Assembly (NCBI GenBank): GCA_905160935.1
Contig: CAJHZI010000518.1
Coordinates: 1 to 64,000, forward strand
DNA from: Enchytraeus crypticus
Lineage: Eukaryota > Annelida > Clitellata > Enchytraeida > Enchytraeidae
Direction: 5' to 3'
Length of the DNA stretch: 64,000 bases
In this document: positions 9,662 to 21,255 of the stretch, one piece after another
Layout of the letters: each line of letters opens with the position of its first letter
How positions within the stretch are numbered: the first letter of the stretch is position 1
Position numbers and translations under genes: made by a program
Notes under the pieces: model-generated
Told to the model about the DNA's origin: nothing
The model's database searches: none
Seen by the model: only the letters and a program-made list of their open reading frames with translations

Positions 9662-10376
9662 CAATCTTTGTTTTACTCTAATTCTCCCGATCTTTTTCTG
9701 ATTTTATCTGCACTTTTCATCTTTCTTTCTTCCAGTGTCTTGTCGATCTGTCTTTTGTATCTGGGCTTAGGGTTAGGGTGTTGTAGGTAGCTTGTCAGGG
9801 AGATATCGTACTGAAGATCAAGAGGTGCAAGGCTCAAAACTAGTGTTTGTCGTGGCTTTATCCGTACATCTCTGTTAAGACACTGCGTAATCTCTGTGAA
9901 CTTTTTTGTACTCTTGTATTTAGTGTCATACTCTAGACAATAGTATTGTACAATATGTTATCATCTGAATATCTGGAGACATTTTATTATCATAAGAAAA
10001 CCCAAATGAGTGGAAAGGGGGTAAGATACAAAGTGTGCTTTGCTGGTCACGCCTCCAACCTTGTCCTGGAACCAATTCTGATCGTACTTTCAGTTGTGGA
10101 GTTAGTAAAAAGCTTTGAGAGTGAGTTTAAATTATTGACTGAATACCGTACTTCTCAACTGAACAATTTAGAAATATATAATTATAAACTTAATATACAT
10201 AAATCAAAAATCTTGTTTTGCTTACTTTACGTAACGCTATTTTCGAGCGCTTGACGTAAGCAACAATGGCTAACAGTAAGTTAAGTACTGGACACGTTTA
10301 AAAGCCACAAAACCACATCAGGCTGTATTAAACTGATTATTTTCTGATTATTTTTTATTTAAATTTTGTGATGACA
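9662..10376. other. 3' flank/UTR of the RNF4-like gene
   Basis: It follows the stop codon. A 102-codon open frame at 9946-10254 has no recognisable motif and is probably 3' UTR or intergenic. No clear AATAAA was picked out near the stop. Confidence 0.5.
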
Positions 10377-10515
10377 AAAATGTAAATGAATGGAAAAGTC
10401 TCAAATAGGGGATTGACTGGTGGTGTGGTGTAGGACAGAGAGGTTTTAAGGCAGTCTATTTGTATCCCAACCCTGGTTAAACTGGGATTCAAAAGAGGAT
10501 GATGTTGTGATGACG
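10377..10515 (+). mobile_element. GATGAT-tailed dispersed repeat, 3' half
   Basis: Shares AATGGAAAAGTCTCAAATAG, GTAGGACAGAGAGG and the GGGATTCAAAAGAGGATGAT end with the copy at 23361-23642. Confidence 0.85.
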
Positions 10516-11270
10516 ATACAGTATATTGAGGTCAAAACGTTTTCAGTGTAATTTGCCACAAATTATTGTCTTATCACGGTTCGAACTATAGCATTATAAT
10601 TTTGTAAATGGTGAGAAATTAACTATTAATTATTTAATCGTTAATTTTCAAGAATTAACTATTAAAAACATTGTAATCGTTAAACAGCCCTAGGAAACCA
10701 TAGCAAGTGTGCAGATCTAGATATTTTGTGATTAACGTTAAACTTGACGTTGAACTTATGCACACGTACTAACGGGCTGAGTAGGCCTACAAACAATTGG
10801 CTGTTTCCTACTTGTATTGAAGAACTTGAAGGGAGATCGTATCATTATATAGTTGCACTGCCTCTATTAAAGCCGAAGTCTCATTCAATTGATTTAACAA
10901 CAGGTTCTGTTCTCTAAAAAATATATATATTAGCAACAGGCGAATCTATGATTTGAACTCCGCACCTCTGATCACTATAAACAGAAATATGGCCGATAAT
11001 GCCAATGACTCAACCTGTATCAATCAAAGTCTCTGTTGTCTTGATGTATAGACAAATCAATTGTTATAAATTCTCTTGTTTACTCTTGTGATTGCCAGTT
11101 TGTGCTGTGTTTTGAAAGTTGTGTTTTGATATTTGCTTGATTAACTTGTACAATATATGTAGAAATATTTTTATTGCACTATGAATTGTTCACGAATATG
11201 GATGTACAGTATGAATTTTAATGAAATCTAAGTATCTTTTGACTGGTGACGTTTAGCTATATCTCAGTAT
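10516..11270. other. Intergenic AT-rich stretch with a weak SINE-like B box
   Basis: Nothing coding. At 10935-10965 a minus-strand GGAGTTCAAATCATAG resembles a degraded tRNA-type B box, probably an old SINE head. Confidence 0.4.
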
Positions 11271-11280
11271 ACGGAAGAAA

Positions 11281-11520
11281 TGTATGTAGATTGTCCACAT
11301 AGCGTAGGGGTAACGTCATGAAGTTTTAAATGACAAATTCTGAGGCGAATTGAACCCGCGTGGGTTCGAAACCCGGCCGCGCTGATCTGAGAGTAAAATC
11401 TCGGACATTCACTGGACTGGTTATACGGAAAATGGTCTAAATTGCCTAACGGATTAAGCATGTGATTTTAAACGTGATAGATATTAGCATAGGTGATTAT
11501 TCACTGTAATGCGTGTCTAC
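11281..11520 (+). mobile_element. tRNA-derived SINE, family 2
   Basis: A tRNA-like head (TAGCGTAGGGGTAACG as A box, GGGTTCGAAACCC as B box) is followed by a body containing TGAGAGTAAAATCTCGGACA and GGTCTAAATTGCCTAACGG. Further copies lie at 11788, 26762, 27380 and 28945, so this is a dispersed family and not a tRNA gene. Confidence 0.85.
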
Positions 11521-11564
11521 TTTACGGTGTAGCCTGTACTGTGACGTTCTGCATGGATTGTAAA

Positions 11565-11672
11565 GCTGGTAAACCTAAGGTTAACGTCAGATTCCTCACT
11601 CGAAAGCGATGTCAGTGACGGGCGAGCCCAGGATTTGAACCCACACTTACTGATCCGCGGTCGGTATGTGAC
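11565..11672 (-). mobile_element. tRNA-derived SINE, family 1
   Basis: On the minus strand GGGTTCAAATCCTGGGCTCG is a tRNA B box. It is followed by CCGTCACTGACATCGCTTTC and a GTTAACCTTAGGTTTACC-type 3' end. The same unit is at 15055, 37445, 41565, 50205 and 54600. Confidence 0.85.
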
Positions 11673-11787
11673 TATACAAACGTTCATAGTACTGGCACCG
11701 TGACATCGTGGATGTAAGCTACGCAATAAATCTAGTAGTATAATAAATATTTTATTAAAATAAATATTGTAGTAAAGTTTCAAGTAA

Positions 11788-11885
11788 GGACTCTTAACAC
11801 ACAAAGTGGACTAAATTTTCTAATGGATTTTAAACATGTGGTATTAAAAGTGATATATATCAACATAAGATTAATTACGTAAGTG
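11788..11885 (+). mobile_element. SINE family 2, 3' fragment
   Basis: Shares GTGGACTAAATTTTCTAATG and AAAGTGATATATATCAACAT with the body of the copy at 11281. Confidence 0.7.
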
Positions 11886-12099
11886 ATGTGTTGAACATCT
11901 CTTATGGTTGGTAGGCTATCTTGCACCTTTAACTTCGCATAATCTTCATCTAGGTCAAATGGTCTATTTTAACTGAACCTTGATTGGAACTTTTACCTCT
12001 CAATTAATCCTAAGGCGACATTCTACTAAATTAGCATACGACTCTCAATAACGAAATATCTAACAGTTTCTAATATTTGAAAAAAGATATTTTCAACGG

Positions 12100-12640
12100 A
12101 TCGAGCCTTGAGGCACACCGTACTTAAGTGGGAAGGCGAAGAGATGTACTCCATCACTTTCACACTATAGGCCTAAGAACGATCTATCAGATAGGAGGAA
12201 AACCAAATCAAGAACAATTCCACGAATAGGCTACCAAACCAGGAAGAATTACTTTGCAGAAGAATATCGTGATCAATGGTATCAAAGGCGGCCCAAAGAT
12301 CAAGCATAAATAATCCAGTTGAGCTTTGCGTGCACATGGCATTAACAATAGATTGCACGCTGACAAAAGTACAGTTTCAGTTGAACGATGCTTAGTATAA
12401 GCCGCTTGATGCTCATTAAATTGATGACTGTAATAGAGATAAGTAGAGAGCCTCTGAAGAACAATTCTTTCAGTGAGTTTAGATAGGTATGACAGATTAG
12501 ATATAGGCCTCTAATTCGACAATTATTCCTTATCCAGTGTAGGATTTTTAAGTAACGGAGTAATAACTGCAAGCTTGAAAGCCCTAGGAAATATGCCAGC
12601 CCAGAGAGAGGGAGAGAGAGAGATTAAAAAATCAATGTTA
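12100..12640 (-). pseudogene. Old LINE reverse transcriptase fragment (CR1/jockey-like)
   Basis: On the minus strand the order is PRAFKLAVITPLLKNPTLD, then RPISNLSYLSKLTERI, then HQAAYTKHRSTETVLL-like and LDLWAAFDTIDHDILL. These are RT fingers and motif A of the CR1/L2/jockey group, distinct from the RTE-like LINE at the left end. Several frames carry it, and both termini are missing. Confidence 0.85.
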
Positions 12641-12654
12641 ATGCAGGAGCAAGT

Positions 12655-12957
12655 ATGTACATAACATAGGCCTACATAACGGCACACTGGGTCAGGAAGC
12701 ACAGATGCTTGTTTAAGACCCATTTCCTCCTTCCTCTCCATAGTTATTAGTAATCGTTGCCTTTTGATGGCGCATCAATTGCAGCCGGCACGGATTTAAT
12801 AATAACCTTCCATCACCCTGGGATTTTTTCCTTCCTAAGCTTTTACCAACACTCGGTCTTCCAAGGTGGTCACCCACAAAGTACTAACCGAGGTCGATGC
12901 AGCTTAACTTCGATAATTGACGCGCAACTAAACCAAGTGCGCTAATCCCGCCGTTTA
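12655..12957 (-). mobile_element. 5S rRNA-derived SINE (SINE3 type)
   Basis: The first ~120 nt on the minus strand follow 5S rRNA: TCGAAGTTAAGC (box A), CGGTTAGTACTT, GGGTGACCACCTTGG (intermediate element and box C), GACCGAGTGTTG. A ~180-nt body follows, containing GATGCGCCATCAAAAGG and GTGCTTCCTGACCCAGTGTG. The copy at 35295-35605 shares the same 300 bp and then diverges, which defines the element. It is not a functional 5S gene. Confidence 0.9.
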
Positions 12958-13159
12958 CACAATGCACTTATTTAAAAGAGAGGTTGGGATAGAGTCTAAG
13001 TCACAATATGTGACTGGAGAGTCTTAACTAATTTAGTAAGTTCTTCAGTTGTAACTGGAGTGAAATGAAAAAGCTCATCCTTGGAATGAGTCTATAGTGG
13101 AATGTGAGGAGTAGGCTTACAGGAGCTGGAGCCTGGAGTGTTAGGTGCTATAATAGTCT

Positions 13160-13292
13160 AATTAATTATAGCTATCTCTCTTAGTGCACTGCCTACTGGC
13201 AGGTCCATGGTATGTAACGCATCCACTCTTCTGTCTTCCGCTTTCGCAGCTTTCCTCTTCGCGTCCACATATGAGTGAGTCTTTAAATCAAA
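13160..13292 (-). mobile_element. 5'-truncated LINE 3' end
   Basis: Contains CACTGCCTACTGGCAGGTCC, the minus-strand 3' end of the RTE-like LINE, ending in a short CTCTCTT tail. Confidence 0.8.
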
Positions 13293-13924
13293 ATTATAGC
13301 TGTATGACCCATAGAATGATATGACCTCCTAAACTCTTATTGGAGACATTTTGTAGGGTTCTCCAATCCTCTCTCCGTTATAGGAGTTTGGAAACGGAGT
13401 CGTGGGTTCGATTTTTCCAGCTCTTCATGCTTTGGCGATATTAATCTTGAGGATGCAAGGATCTCTTGCTCATATAGCCAGTTAGAGGCTAAATCAATGA
13501 GACTGGAGCTGCTATGAACAGAACTCATGCTTATTCGTTCAATGTATGATAATTTATAGCATTTGTGTATTATTTGTAATTATCTCTATAAATTCTAACT
13601 AAATTAGAATATTGACACAAAAACTAGTGATTTATTATTTTAAACGATTTATTATTAACAAAGAAACACGATAGCAATATAACGAGTTAAAACATTAAAC
13701 ATAAAGATAGAATAGAATATTAAACGAATACTAAGAAACAATTAATAAAATTCTAAAAATAGGCGATAAATATAAAGTCAGTCTACTTATAATCAGTTAG
13801 CTAAATATCTGTATTTGCAATTAAAATATGAGATAGAAATTGGGAAACGAGTTATTGGCTTCAAGGCACTTCTCGCTTATATGATTTGATACTTTCCCTC
13901 TTTTCTTCTTTTATCCGACTGTTA
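13293..13924. other. Intergenic, no recognised element
   Basis: A 63-codon minus-strand frame at 13337-13528 has no motif. The rest is AT-rich. Confidence 0.5.
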
Positions 13925-14520
13925 ACACGAGAAGTGATATTTTTGCAGTCGTTCACCTGAATCTGTGAAGAATACGCTTAACTAGAATAGGCAACTAGTA
14001 AATTGCACTTTTCATAGATTTTAAGATCTGCAATCGCCTGACTGAGATCTAGAAGGATAATGCTTATCTGGAGTGGACAACTAGAAAATTAGCGTTCTTC
14101 ATAGAATTTCAGTATTATATCTTCTGTCTTCTATCTTTTACTTCTATCTTCTTAATTTGCAGTCGTCTAACTGAATCTATGGCAAAGACACTACAACTAG
14201 ATTAGGCACTAGTAAATCGCGCTTTCCGTAGAATTCAGGACTGTAGTCGATTAGCTGAAATCTATGAGAGCAACACCTATCTAGATTAGGCACTAGAAAA
14301 TTAGTGTTCTTCGTAGAATTTCGCTATATCCTGATTCTGTCTTCCTCTTCAATTTTCTATCTTCAATCTTCAGTCCCAATTTTCTGTCTTCTGTCTTCAC
14401 TGCCAACACAAAGTGTTGTAAATGCAGCTATTCACCTGAATTGACGAGAAAAAGCTTTATCTAGATTCAACTCTAGTAATCGGCGTTTCTGGTACAATTA
14501 AGGATTTATACGTACAATGG
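13925..14520. repeat. Degenerate tandem array, ~100-150-bp unit, ~5 copies
   Basis: Repeated landmarks recur in order: GCAGTCGTTCACCTGAATCT, an ACTAGATTAGGCACTAG-type segment, and TTCGTAGAATTTCAG followed by a TTCTGTCTTC stretch. The units vary in length through insertions of (CTTCTAT)-like sequence. Confidence 0.75.
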
Positions 14521-15049
14521 ATTGAGATATTGAAATGGTGTCGTGATTAACCGACCTATAGAAGGTTAGACGACAATTTCACACAAAATCTGCAATCCCG
14601 TGAGGCTCAATCGGTTCAATATGGATTTCGTATTTTTCGTGCTAACTATCACCGTCCTATAGAAGGTGTATAGTAGAACTATTTCATACGAATGCAATCA
14701 GAAATTCAGAAGCTTGTATGAAATCTACTAGTTTATGTGTTTGTCGCCATAATTCATTAAGAATTATATTTAGACAAGTTCAGCTAGTAATTCCGTAGAT
14801 GCCAGAGTGCAGGAGTGAACTAAAATTTCATAGCCTGTCACCTGGTAATATAGCATTGATCGAGGCCATGCTCAAGAGCCTATCAGAATTGTTGGTTCAC
14901 ATAGTCGTCCAGGGGCGGATTTGACTGGTGGAGGGCCTGGCGCCCAGTTTTTTCCGGGATCGCTTTCGATTGATAAAACTGACGTTATAGCATTCAAATA
15001 TTTATCAAATAAATTGAATACAGTAAAATGAAACCGAATAAGATTATTA

Positions 15050-15172
15050 AGATACTCGACCGCTGATCAGTATGTGCGGGGTTCAAATCCTGGGCTCGCC
15101 CGTCACTGAAATTGCTTTCGAGCAAGGAAACTGATGTTAACATCAGCTTTACCAGCTTTTTACTTTGCCAGC
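15050..15172 (+). mobile_element. SINE family 1 nested in hAT
   Basis: CGACCGCTGATCAGTATGTG, GGGGTTCAAATCCTGGGCTC and GAAACTGATGTTAACATCAG match the other family-1 copies. It directly follows the transposase stop. Confidence 0.8.
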
Positions 15173-15175
15173 TTT

Positions 15176-17663
15176 TTAACAACAATCACAGTAAAATAAG
15201 TTGTCGTTAAAATTTATTTCCTGCAAAATATCAGATTCAATGCTCATTATTACAAGATTAACCAGTCGTTCTTGAGTCATGGATGTTCTGAGACGATTTT
15301 CGATTAATTTGAGCTTCGAGAACGAACGTTCGGCACTGCAGTTACTGACCATCAAAACGAGATATATTCTTAACACAACTGCGACATTTGGAAAACTATC
15401 CAAAACTCCTTTTCTAATAATGAGTCTGTATAAATGCAGTTCACTGCTAATGTCTGTAGGCTCTTCGTCTGTAAAGCTACAAGCAAACTTTGCGAACTGA
15501 AGCAGCTCATCAGTAAACGAATTGTCCAGATTATCTGGGTACGTTTTGATGAGTGTTTCGGCTGCACTTTTAATATCAGCTGAAGATAGTTCTGATAAGC
15601 ACCCAAAGCAACCAAATCGACTGGATAGTTCTTCATAAGCTTGGAGACGATGGTTCAAAGAATATATGAATTGGTCAATTACAGGGTGGAAGCTCTCTAC
15701 TTTGTACCTTATTGACGGCTCTAATTTTGTCTCTTCTGCTGATCCATAGTCCAAGGGATCAAGGCGAGCATTGCGACGCCTCTTTCGTTTTACCATCTGC
15801 ATGTAACTAGTTGACTGACTTAGCTCATTACCTTGCTCTTCATAGTTTTCAAAGAAATCACGTCTTGTGTACATGTAGTCCCTCAAATTAGTAAGTAAAG
15901 CAACTGCTGTATTCAGATAAAGCTTTGCACATTGCAAACTACGATTGGTTGCATCCACCCTCTGAAGAATATCATTCCAGAATGCTGTGTAAATCCCGAT
16001 TTCCAACTGATTCATCCGAGCCAATAGTCCTTCAGCCTCACAACGAGCGCAAGCCTTCAACATTATCATTGATCTGGTCTAATGCTCTCCTTATTTGCTG
16101 GTACCCCAACTTCAAAGCCTTTGTTGCGTCGGCTCTGCATGACCACCTAGTAGTGGTGACCCGCTTGAGAGTTAAGGAATCATTGGCAGATTTCAAAGCT
16201 TCAGCTAGAATTTTATTTCGATGTGTAGAGTTTGTAAAGAAGGTGTATAGTTTTTCAAGAAAGTCAAAGTAATTCACTGCACTTGAGCAGGTCTCAGCTG
16301 CATTTTTTCCAACGAGATTGAGAGAGTGTGCTGTACAAGGAATCCAGGACGCATAAGCATTCCTGTCAATTACCTTAGCCTGCAAATCATTGTAGATGCC
16401 GCTCATGGCAGAAGCATTGTCATAGCTTTGACCTCTAATGTTTTCCACATCAAGTTCATGTTCATTTAGAAACTCTATCAGAGCATCACACATTTCTTGC
16501 ACTTTATGTCCTTTGTTGGCCATGACTGTAACAAAACGCTCTACAGGAGAATCATTCTCAAGGTACCGAAGCACTGGAGTCAATAGAGCCACATGACTTT
16601 CGTCAGGTGTGGAGTCCAATGAAATAGAAAAGTACTTAGATAGCTTAACACGACGAACAATTTCAACTAAAACTGTTCTTCCCATAATTGATATCAGCTC
16701 CTCCATTATTGCTGAAGACAAATAGTTAGTGTGACCACTACCTCGACTGCCATGCTTCTTGATGTGTTGAGCTAGAAATGTGTCGCAGAGTGCAATCAGC
16801 TCTAGAATACCAAGGAAATTTCCATTTTTTGGCGAACCAAGTAATTCATTGTCTCCTCGAAACGCTAATCCGCGCTCAGCAATGAATTTTATAACAGTAA
16901 TAACACGTTCCTAAACCAATTTCCAGTACTGCTCCTGTTTCTAGATTTCTTGCTGCAATTTGGTATCAATTCTTTCTAATATCTTCTGTCTCTGAGTAAA
17001 TGCAATAGTCGATTCACTGTGCTCTATTGATTGTTCATGACAACGAAGCTTTTCAAGGGCACGCTTCCAGTTGGAAAATCCTTTGCCAACTAGTAACGAG
17101 TGAGCTTGCGGAGTGTCTTTGTTCATTAGCCTACACGTAAAGCAGTTACTTCACCATTGTGATTCTTGCGATAAAACAAACTACTGGTACAAATTCTCGG
17201 AATGTCTCTGTCATTTCTATTCTGTTGAACTGAATACTCCTCAAACAAGTCTTCATTACAATTCTGAATTGATGATGTACCAACCTTTTCCCAGTAGTCT
17301 AGCATGTTTTCATCAATTTTCACTGGCCACACTCCAATATCATTTCCGTCAGGGACAGGTACAGACGGAAGTTTCACTGCCTCAATGAAAGAAATGTTGA
17401 ACATTTCTTTCTGAACAGCCTCAGATATCAACTGCCTCAGCATAACACAATTTAGAGGTTGAAGTATTAGATGTTTCAACTTTCTCATCATTTATTATCT
17501 GCGGTTTCCTCTCAATTGATAGAAAGTCACTTATTTTGCGTGATTTTTTTACATCCTCCTCTGTCTTCTTAGCTTCTTGTTTTGCCTTACGTTGCTTTTC
17601 AGCTCCAGAGAGATACAATCTGGCTCGATTTTTGTGCCTGTCTCCAGTACATGGATTTTCCAT
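15176..17663 (-). pseudogene. hAT transposase, ZMYM1-like (TTF/DUF4371-hAT type), broken
   Basis: Minus strand, N to C: a Lys/Arg-rich leader (17663), a degraded TTF-type region (NHNGEVTALRVG; KGFSNWKRALEKLRCHE), the catalytic core, and the hAT dimerisation domain ending at 15176. The three acidic positions of hAT catalysis are visible: SLDSTPDESH, GQSYDNASAMSG and SNCSAERSFSKLK. TTTRWSCRADATKAL and ERLVNLVIMSIESDIL are further family motifs. The core and C-terminal parts overlap in different frames at 16038-16069 (one frameshift). Two in-frame stops lie near 16912 and 16940, and the N-terminus is split between frames. Zinc-binding cysteines of the TTF region seem missing. It is close to proteins annotated as zinc finger MYM-type 1-like. 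Confidence 0.92.
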
Positions 17664-18061
17664 TTTATGTTAACACTGTTAATATTAAAGGCTAGCAATT
17701 AATTGATTTGTAGATGAGTTGATCTGCAAGTTAACCTGAAGTAATGAAAAAATGTAAAATATACCAACCGTTACTTGCACGTATCGTAAGAGACGACAGA
17801 AGCATAAGCTAAGGAAGCCAATGGGAAATCATATCAGAAACCATATTTTTCCCAAGCTATAGGCCAATTTGGCATGGGTAAGGCATAGCCTGTTGTGTAA
17901 GGCTTAACACGTTGATCTAGGATTCTAGGGAGTGTTCTGTATGGAGCGCCAAAGCAGATTCCGAGTATTAATATGTGCCTGGGATCTACCGCTTGGCAGA
18001 AGACTAGAGAGACAGAGAGATAATAATTAAATATAATATTAAATTATTATTTATTAATATG

Positions 18062-18325
18062 ATAAGTTACCCGTGTTGTGTCCGGGTTACTGAAGAATAG
18101 ACCAAAAGTGGACTGCACTACGCGTGTCCACGAGTCGTAAAAGGCGGCAAAGCACTAAAAGTCTCAGATCATTATAAGATCCAAACCTACGTCAGAAAGG
18201 GCATACGGTTGGAGAGCGCCTATAGGCTCCAGAAATTGCAACAAAATTTTGTAAAACAAATGGAAACGGTAGGCTATATTCGTATCCCGACTCTAGCTAA
18301 ACTGAGATTCAAGGGAAGATGATAA
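18062..18325 (+). mobile_element. GATGAT-tailed dispersed repeat, near full length
   Basis: Runs from CCCGTGTTGTGTCCGGGTTA through GTCAGAAAGGGCATACGGTT to TATTCGTATCCCGACTCTAG and a GGGAAGATGAT end. It lies inside the hAT element, so it inserted after the hAT or was carried by it. Confidence 0.85.
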
Positions 18326-18382
18326 TTATTATTGTAAAGTTAAATAATTTAAGATCAATTCGTTCGCGCTGCGCACGTTTAA

Positions 18383-18795
18383 CCCTTTGCACTCATATTA
18401 TTTTTCCTCATTAAGTCTTAACATATGGCCTATCCAGCTATGTCTTAACTGTTATGTCTCAACTGAGCTAGAAGCCTAGAAGTTAGAACAGCTGTAAATC
18501 AGCTGACAGACCTAGGGTTTTTCCTATAATTGTAAACAAACAAAACCAGGATATTTACTCCACTTCACAGTGCTTGTTAAACGTATCGATAACAGTGGTT
18601 AATAACAGTGGCTCAGCGAAGCCACTGTTATCGACCAAACGAGTGATACAGACTTACTGAGTTACAGACGGCTCAATGTTCATAAATAGTTAAATACAAT
18701 GGACCAGAAAACTGGCCCGAGCCGACCGACGAGCTATATGGGAAATTTATGTTGGGCCACTTTAGTGGCCCAATGGCATGAATGAGTGCAAAGGG
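18383..18795. mobile_element. piggyBac-type MITE with TTAA target duplication
   Basis: The perfect terminal inverted repeats CCCTTTGCACTCAT and ATGAGTGCAAAGGG are flanked by TTAA on both sides (18379-18382, 18796-18799), diagnostic of piggyBac-family insertion. It is 413 bp with no coding capacity. An internal hairpin (CGATAACAGTGG with its complement around 18590-18640) is present. It is nested in the hAT element. Confidence 0.93.
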
Positions 18796-19507
18796 TTAAT
18801 ACTTAGTACTAACTACAGTAGTTAGTATCTCCCTAATGCACACATAGGCATTATATTAGTATACAGTATATATTTTGTAGGCTACCATAATTAAGAATTG
18901 TCAATTTGTCATAGCGCATATTAAATTAATTTATTATTAAATAATAATTTAAATTAATTTATTTCTCTTAAATAGATCAGTTCGGTAATTGAAAACATAT
19001 TTTATTACATGTGAACACTGGTTTGTCTATGTTGACATCTGATACATATATTTACATGTAAATGTAATGGGTCTACTTTATAATTTCGTTTTAATGCATG
19101 CATATCGTTATAATGGGTGTCAGAGTTGTTAAACTATAAGTGTTAGGTTATTCTTTAATTAATATCCGTATAGTAGGTTGAAAAGTAAATAACATTTCTA
19201 AAGAAAGCGTGTATTAGAAATTTTATGAGGAACTAGTACATTTCAATGGTATTCTATGCTGTGTTTACGTTTTCTTGTCCACTGTTTACTTTTTGTGTCC
19301 CCGTTGTTCTTTTTATAGCTATTACCGAAAAGATCTATTGAAACAGTTACAATTGTGACATTGTACATGTCAAGACTTGTTATATTTAATATATTACACT
19401 CATTTTTAAATTTTAGACTCTAAAAATTGATGAATCTGGTGGGAGGCTCCGTTTGGTGGGGGACCCGGGCCCCCTGGGCCCCCCTTTAATACGGACCTGT
19501 AGTCGTC

Positions 19508-20270
19508 AACGATTCAGAATTTAGCTCTTCAATCCTCTTCATAATTATTTATCCGCCCCAATTTCACGGTCGGTAGAATTGCAAGCGTTTTCAATGCAAT
19601 TTTTTTGTAGCCTATTGTTTCTGTACTTAATTAAATAAGATACAGCGTCGTCAAACACTAAATTCTTATAATTTTAAAAATTCCGTTGCTTTTAATTCGG
19701 TAAGTTCGTGCATTTTATAAACTTCTATAAAACCACCTCTAATTCTCCTGATTTGAACTGTGCTTATATCCTCTCGTCAACCTGCTTTGAATCCCCTATA
19801 AGAGTTCTAAATGCTCTTCTTTGCTACTGCTATTATAACTACTTCTTTTGCACTGCTTCTACAAGTTCAAAAGCCTAAGTTATAAGCAAAGAGAAGCTAA
19901 TTAAAATTATTAAGCTGTTAATCGCTGCTGTAAACAATTGCTGTACAATTATGTGACTTATGTGCAAAGATCTTTAAAATGAGATAGATATGGCATGACT
20001 GTTGCTTCAGCGAGACCAGTTTTGGAACAAGAGCGACTTGATTCCCAGGTTGTTCCACTTCTTCGAGTGGAAAACACAGCATCTTTGTCCGATGTATTGT
20101 TAATGTAGGGATTTCCTACTCCTTTACACAAGATTCATGCAAAGTGACGCAATTTAGTAAATAAGACACGATAGCAGTTAAGATAATCTCTTGATTCGTT
20201 TGGTAATCCGAATATATTGAGCAGCCTGAGCTAGGCAGATTTTTTTGTTTTAGTTAGTCTATGGGGGCGT
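19508..20270. other. Intergenic, nothing recognised
   Basis: AT-rich, with short non-significant frames only. Confidence 0.5.
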
Positions 20271-20920
20271 GGCCTGAAGCGCGTGATGTATAAAAACAAG
20301 AAGCGACGCGCGAAGAGGGTTCCAAAACACGCGTGGACGGTCGCTGAGTGTTAAGCGTGTGAGAGCATAGTGTCGTTAGAAGCGCTTTGTGCGGTTTACA
20401 ACGGATGAACCTGTAGGTTATGTAGTAAGTCTACTAATAGCCGGCGCATACGTTACCACAGTCATAGAGCGCATTTAAGTAGTAGACTGCAGTATAGTTA
20501 TATCCAAGATAGGGGATAACTTTGAGATTAAGAGATTAAAGATTAAGATAAAGCTCTGAGAGATTAATTTCAAGCCCGAGGATCAACTTCGGAATATCAG
20601 ACCAGGCGTACCGTCGAGGGACCTGACTAGAGGGCCAGGAGGATACAGGCCAGTCGAAGGCAGAGGGTCTACCGGGAGGTTCTCCGTATCTGGCGAGGGT
20701 AAGTTCGATCCTCTGTAATAAATACCTTTGGCGAATCCCAGAAGAGCCGTTGTGCTAATTAGAAGTAGAACAGGGGAGAAAACTGCTCGTTGTGTATAGA
20801 CCGAGTACTCCCGAAGTTTACCCTTGAAAACCGTAATAGTTGACATAATAATACCTACTCCCCTCTCAATCTCCTTATTTCATAACTAAACCCCCCCTCT
20901 AAAGTCCCCTAACTGTCCTC
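20271..20920 (+). promoter_or_regulatory. Candidate TATA promoter and non-coding first exon
   Basis: GGGGGCGTGGCC at 20264-20275 (a GC-box-like element) is followed by TATAAAA at 20289. About 400 nt downstream lies a consensus donor GAGG/GTAAGT (exon end 20698). GC content is well above the surroundings, and AATAAA occurs near 20718. This layout fits a promoter with an untranslated exon, possibly of the THAP locus downstream, but would equally fit a lone regulatory unit of a mobile element. No coding frame supports either. Confidence 0.25.
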
Positions 20921-20924
20921 AAGG

Positions 20925-21255
20925 TCCGGCAGGTGCGAGGTCCGGCAGGTGCGGCAGGTCCGGCAGGTGCGGCAGTCTGTCTCGTGGGATCTGTTCTCAA
21001 GGTCCGGCAGGTGCGGCAGGTACGGCAGTCTGACTCGAAGATTTGTTCTCGAGGTCCGGCAGGTGCGGCAGGTGCGGCAGGTGCGGCAGGTGCGGCAGGT
21101 GCGGCAGGCGCGGTAGTCTGTCTCGCGGGATCTGTTCGCGAGGTCCGGCAGTTGTGGCAGGTCCGGCAGGTGCGGCAGTCTGTCTCGCGGGATCTGTTCG
21201 CGAGGTGCGGCAGGTGCGGCAGGTCCGGCAGGCGCGGTAGGCGCGGTATACGGAC
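20925..21255. repeat. GC-rich nested tandem repeat (GTGCGGCAG)n
   Basis: The 9-bp motif GTGCGGCAG/GTCCGGCAG is repeated in blocks separated by TCTGTCTCGCGGGATCTGTT spacers, giving a higher-order unit of about 55-65 bp. Open frames on both strands (poly CRT or RQV) arise from the 9-bp periodicity and are not called as genes. Confidence 0.9.

Larger units (their letters stand above)
14910..19499 (-). mobile_element. hAT DNA transposon with 8-bp target duplication
   Basis: The ends are CAGGGGCGGATTTGAC at 14910 and, inverted, CAGGTCCGTATTAAAG at 19499. TAGTCGTC flanks it exactly on both sides (14902-14909 and 19500-19507), the 8-bp duplication expected of hAT. The transposase lies on the minus strand (17663-15176). 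Within it are nested a SINE-1 copy (15055), a GATGAT-tailed repeat (18062) and a piggyBac-type MITE (18383). The perfect target duplication with a broken transposase indicates a moderately old insertion that has never been excised. Confidence 0.95.

Noticed and set aside
9765-9785. Interstitial telomeric repeat (TTAGGG)
   Set aside because: Only two units, well within chance.
12838-12957. Functional 5S rRNA gene
   Set aside because: Substitutions disrupt stems and the sequence continues into a conserved body shared with other copies, so it is a SINE.
20240-20880. LTR of a retroelement
   Set aside because: TATA and AATAAA signals suggest it, but I found no matching end bases, target duplication or second copy in the window.
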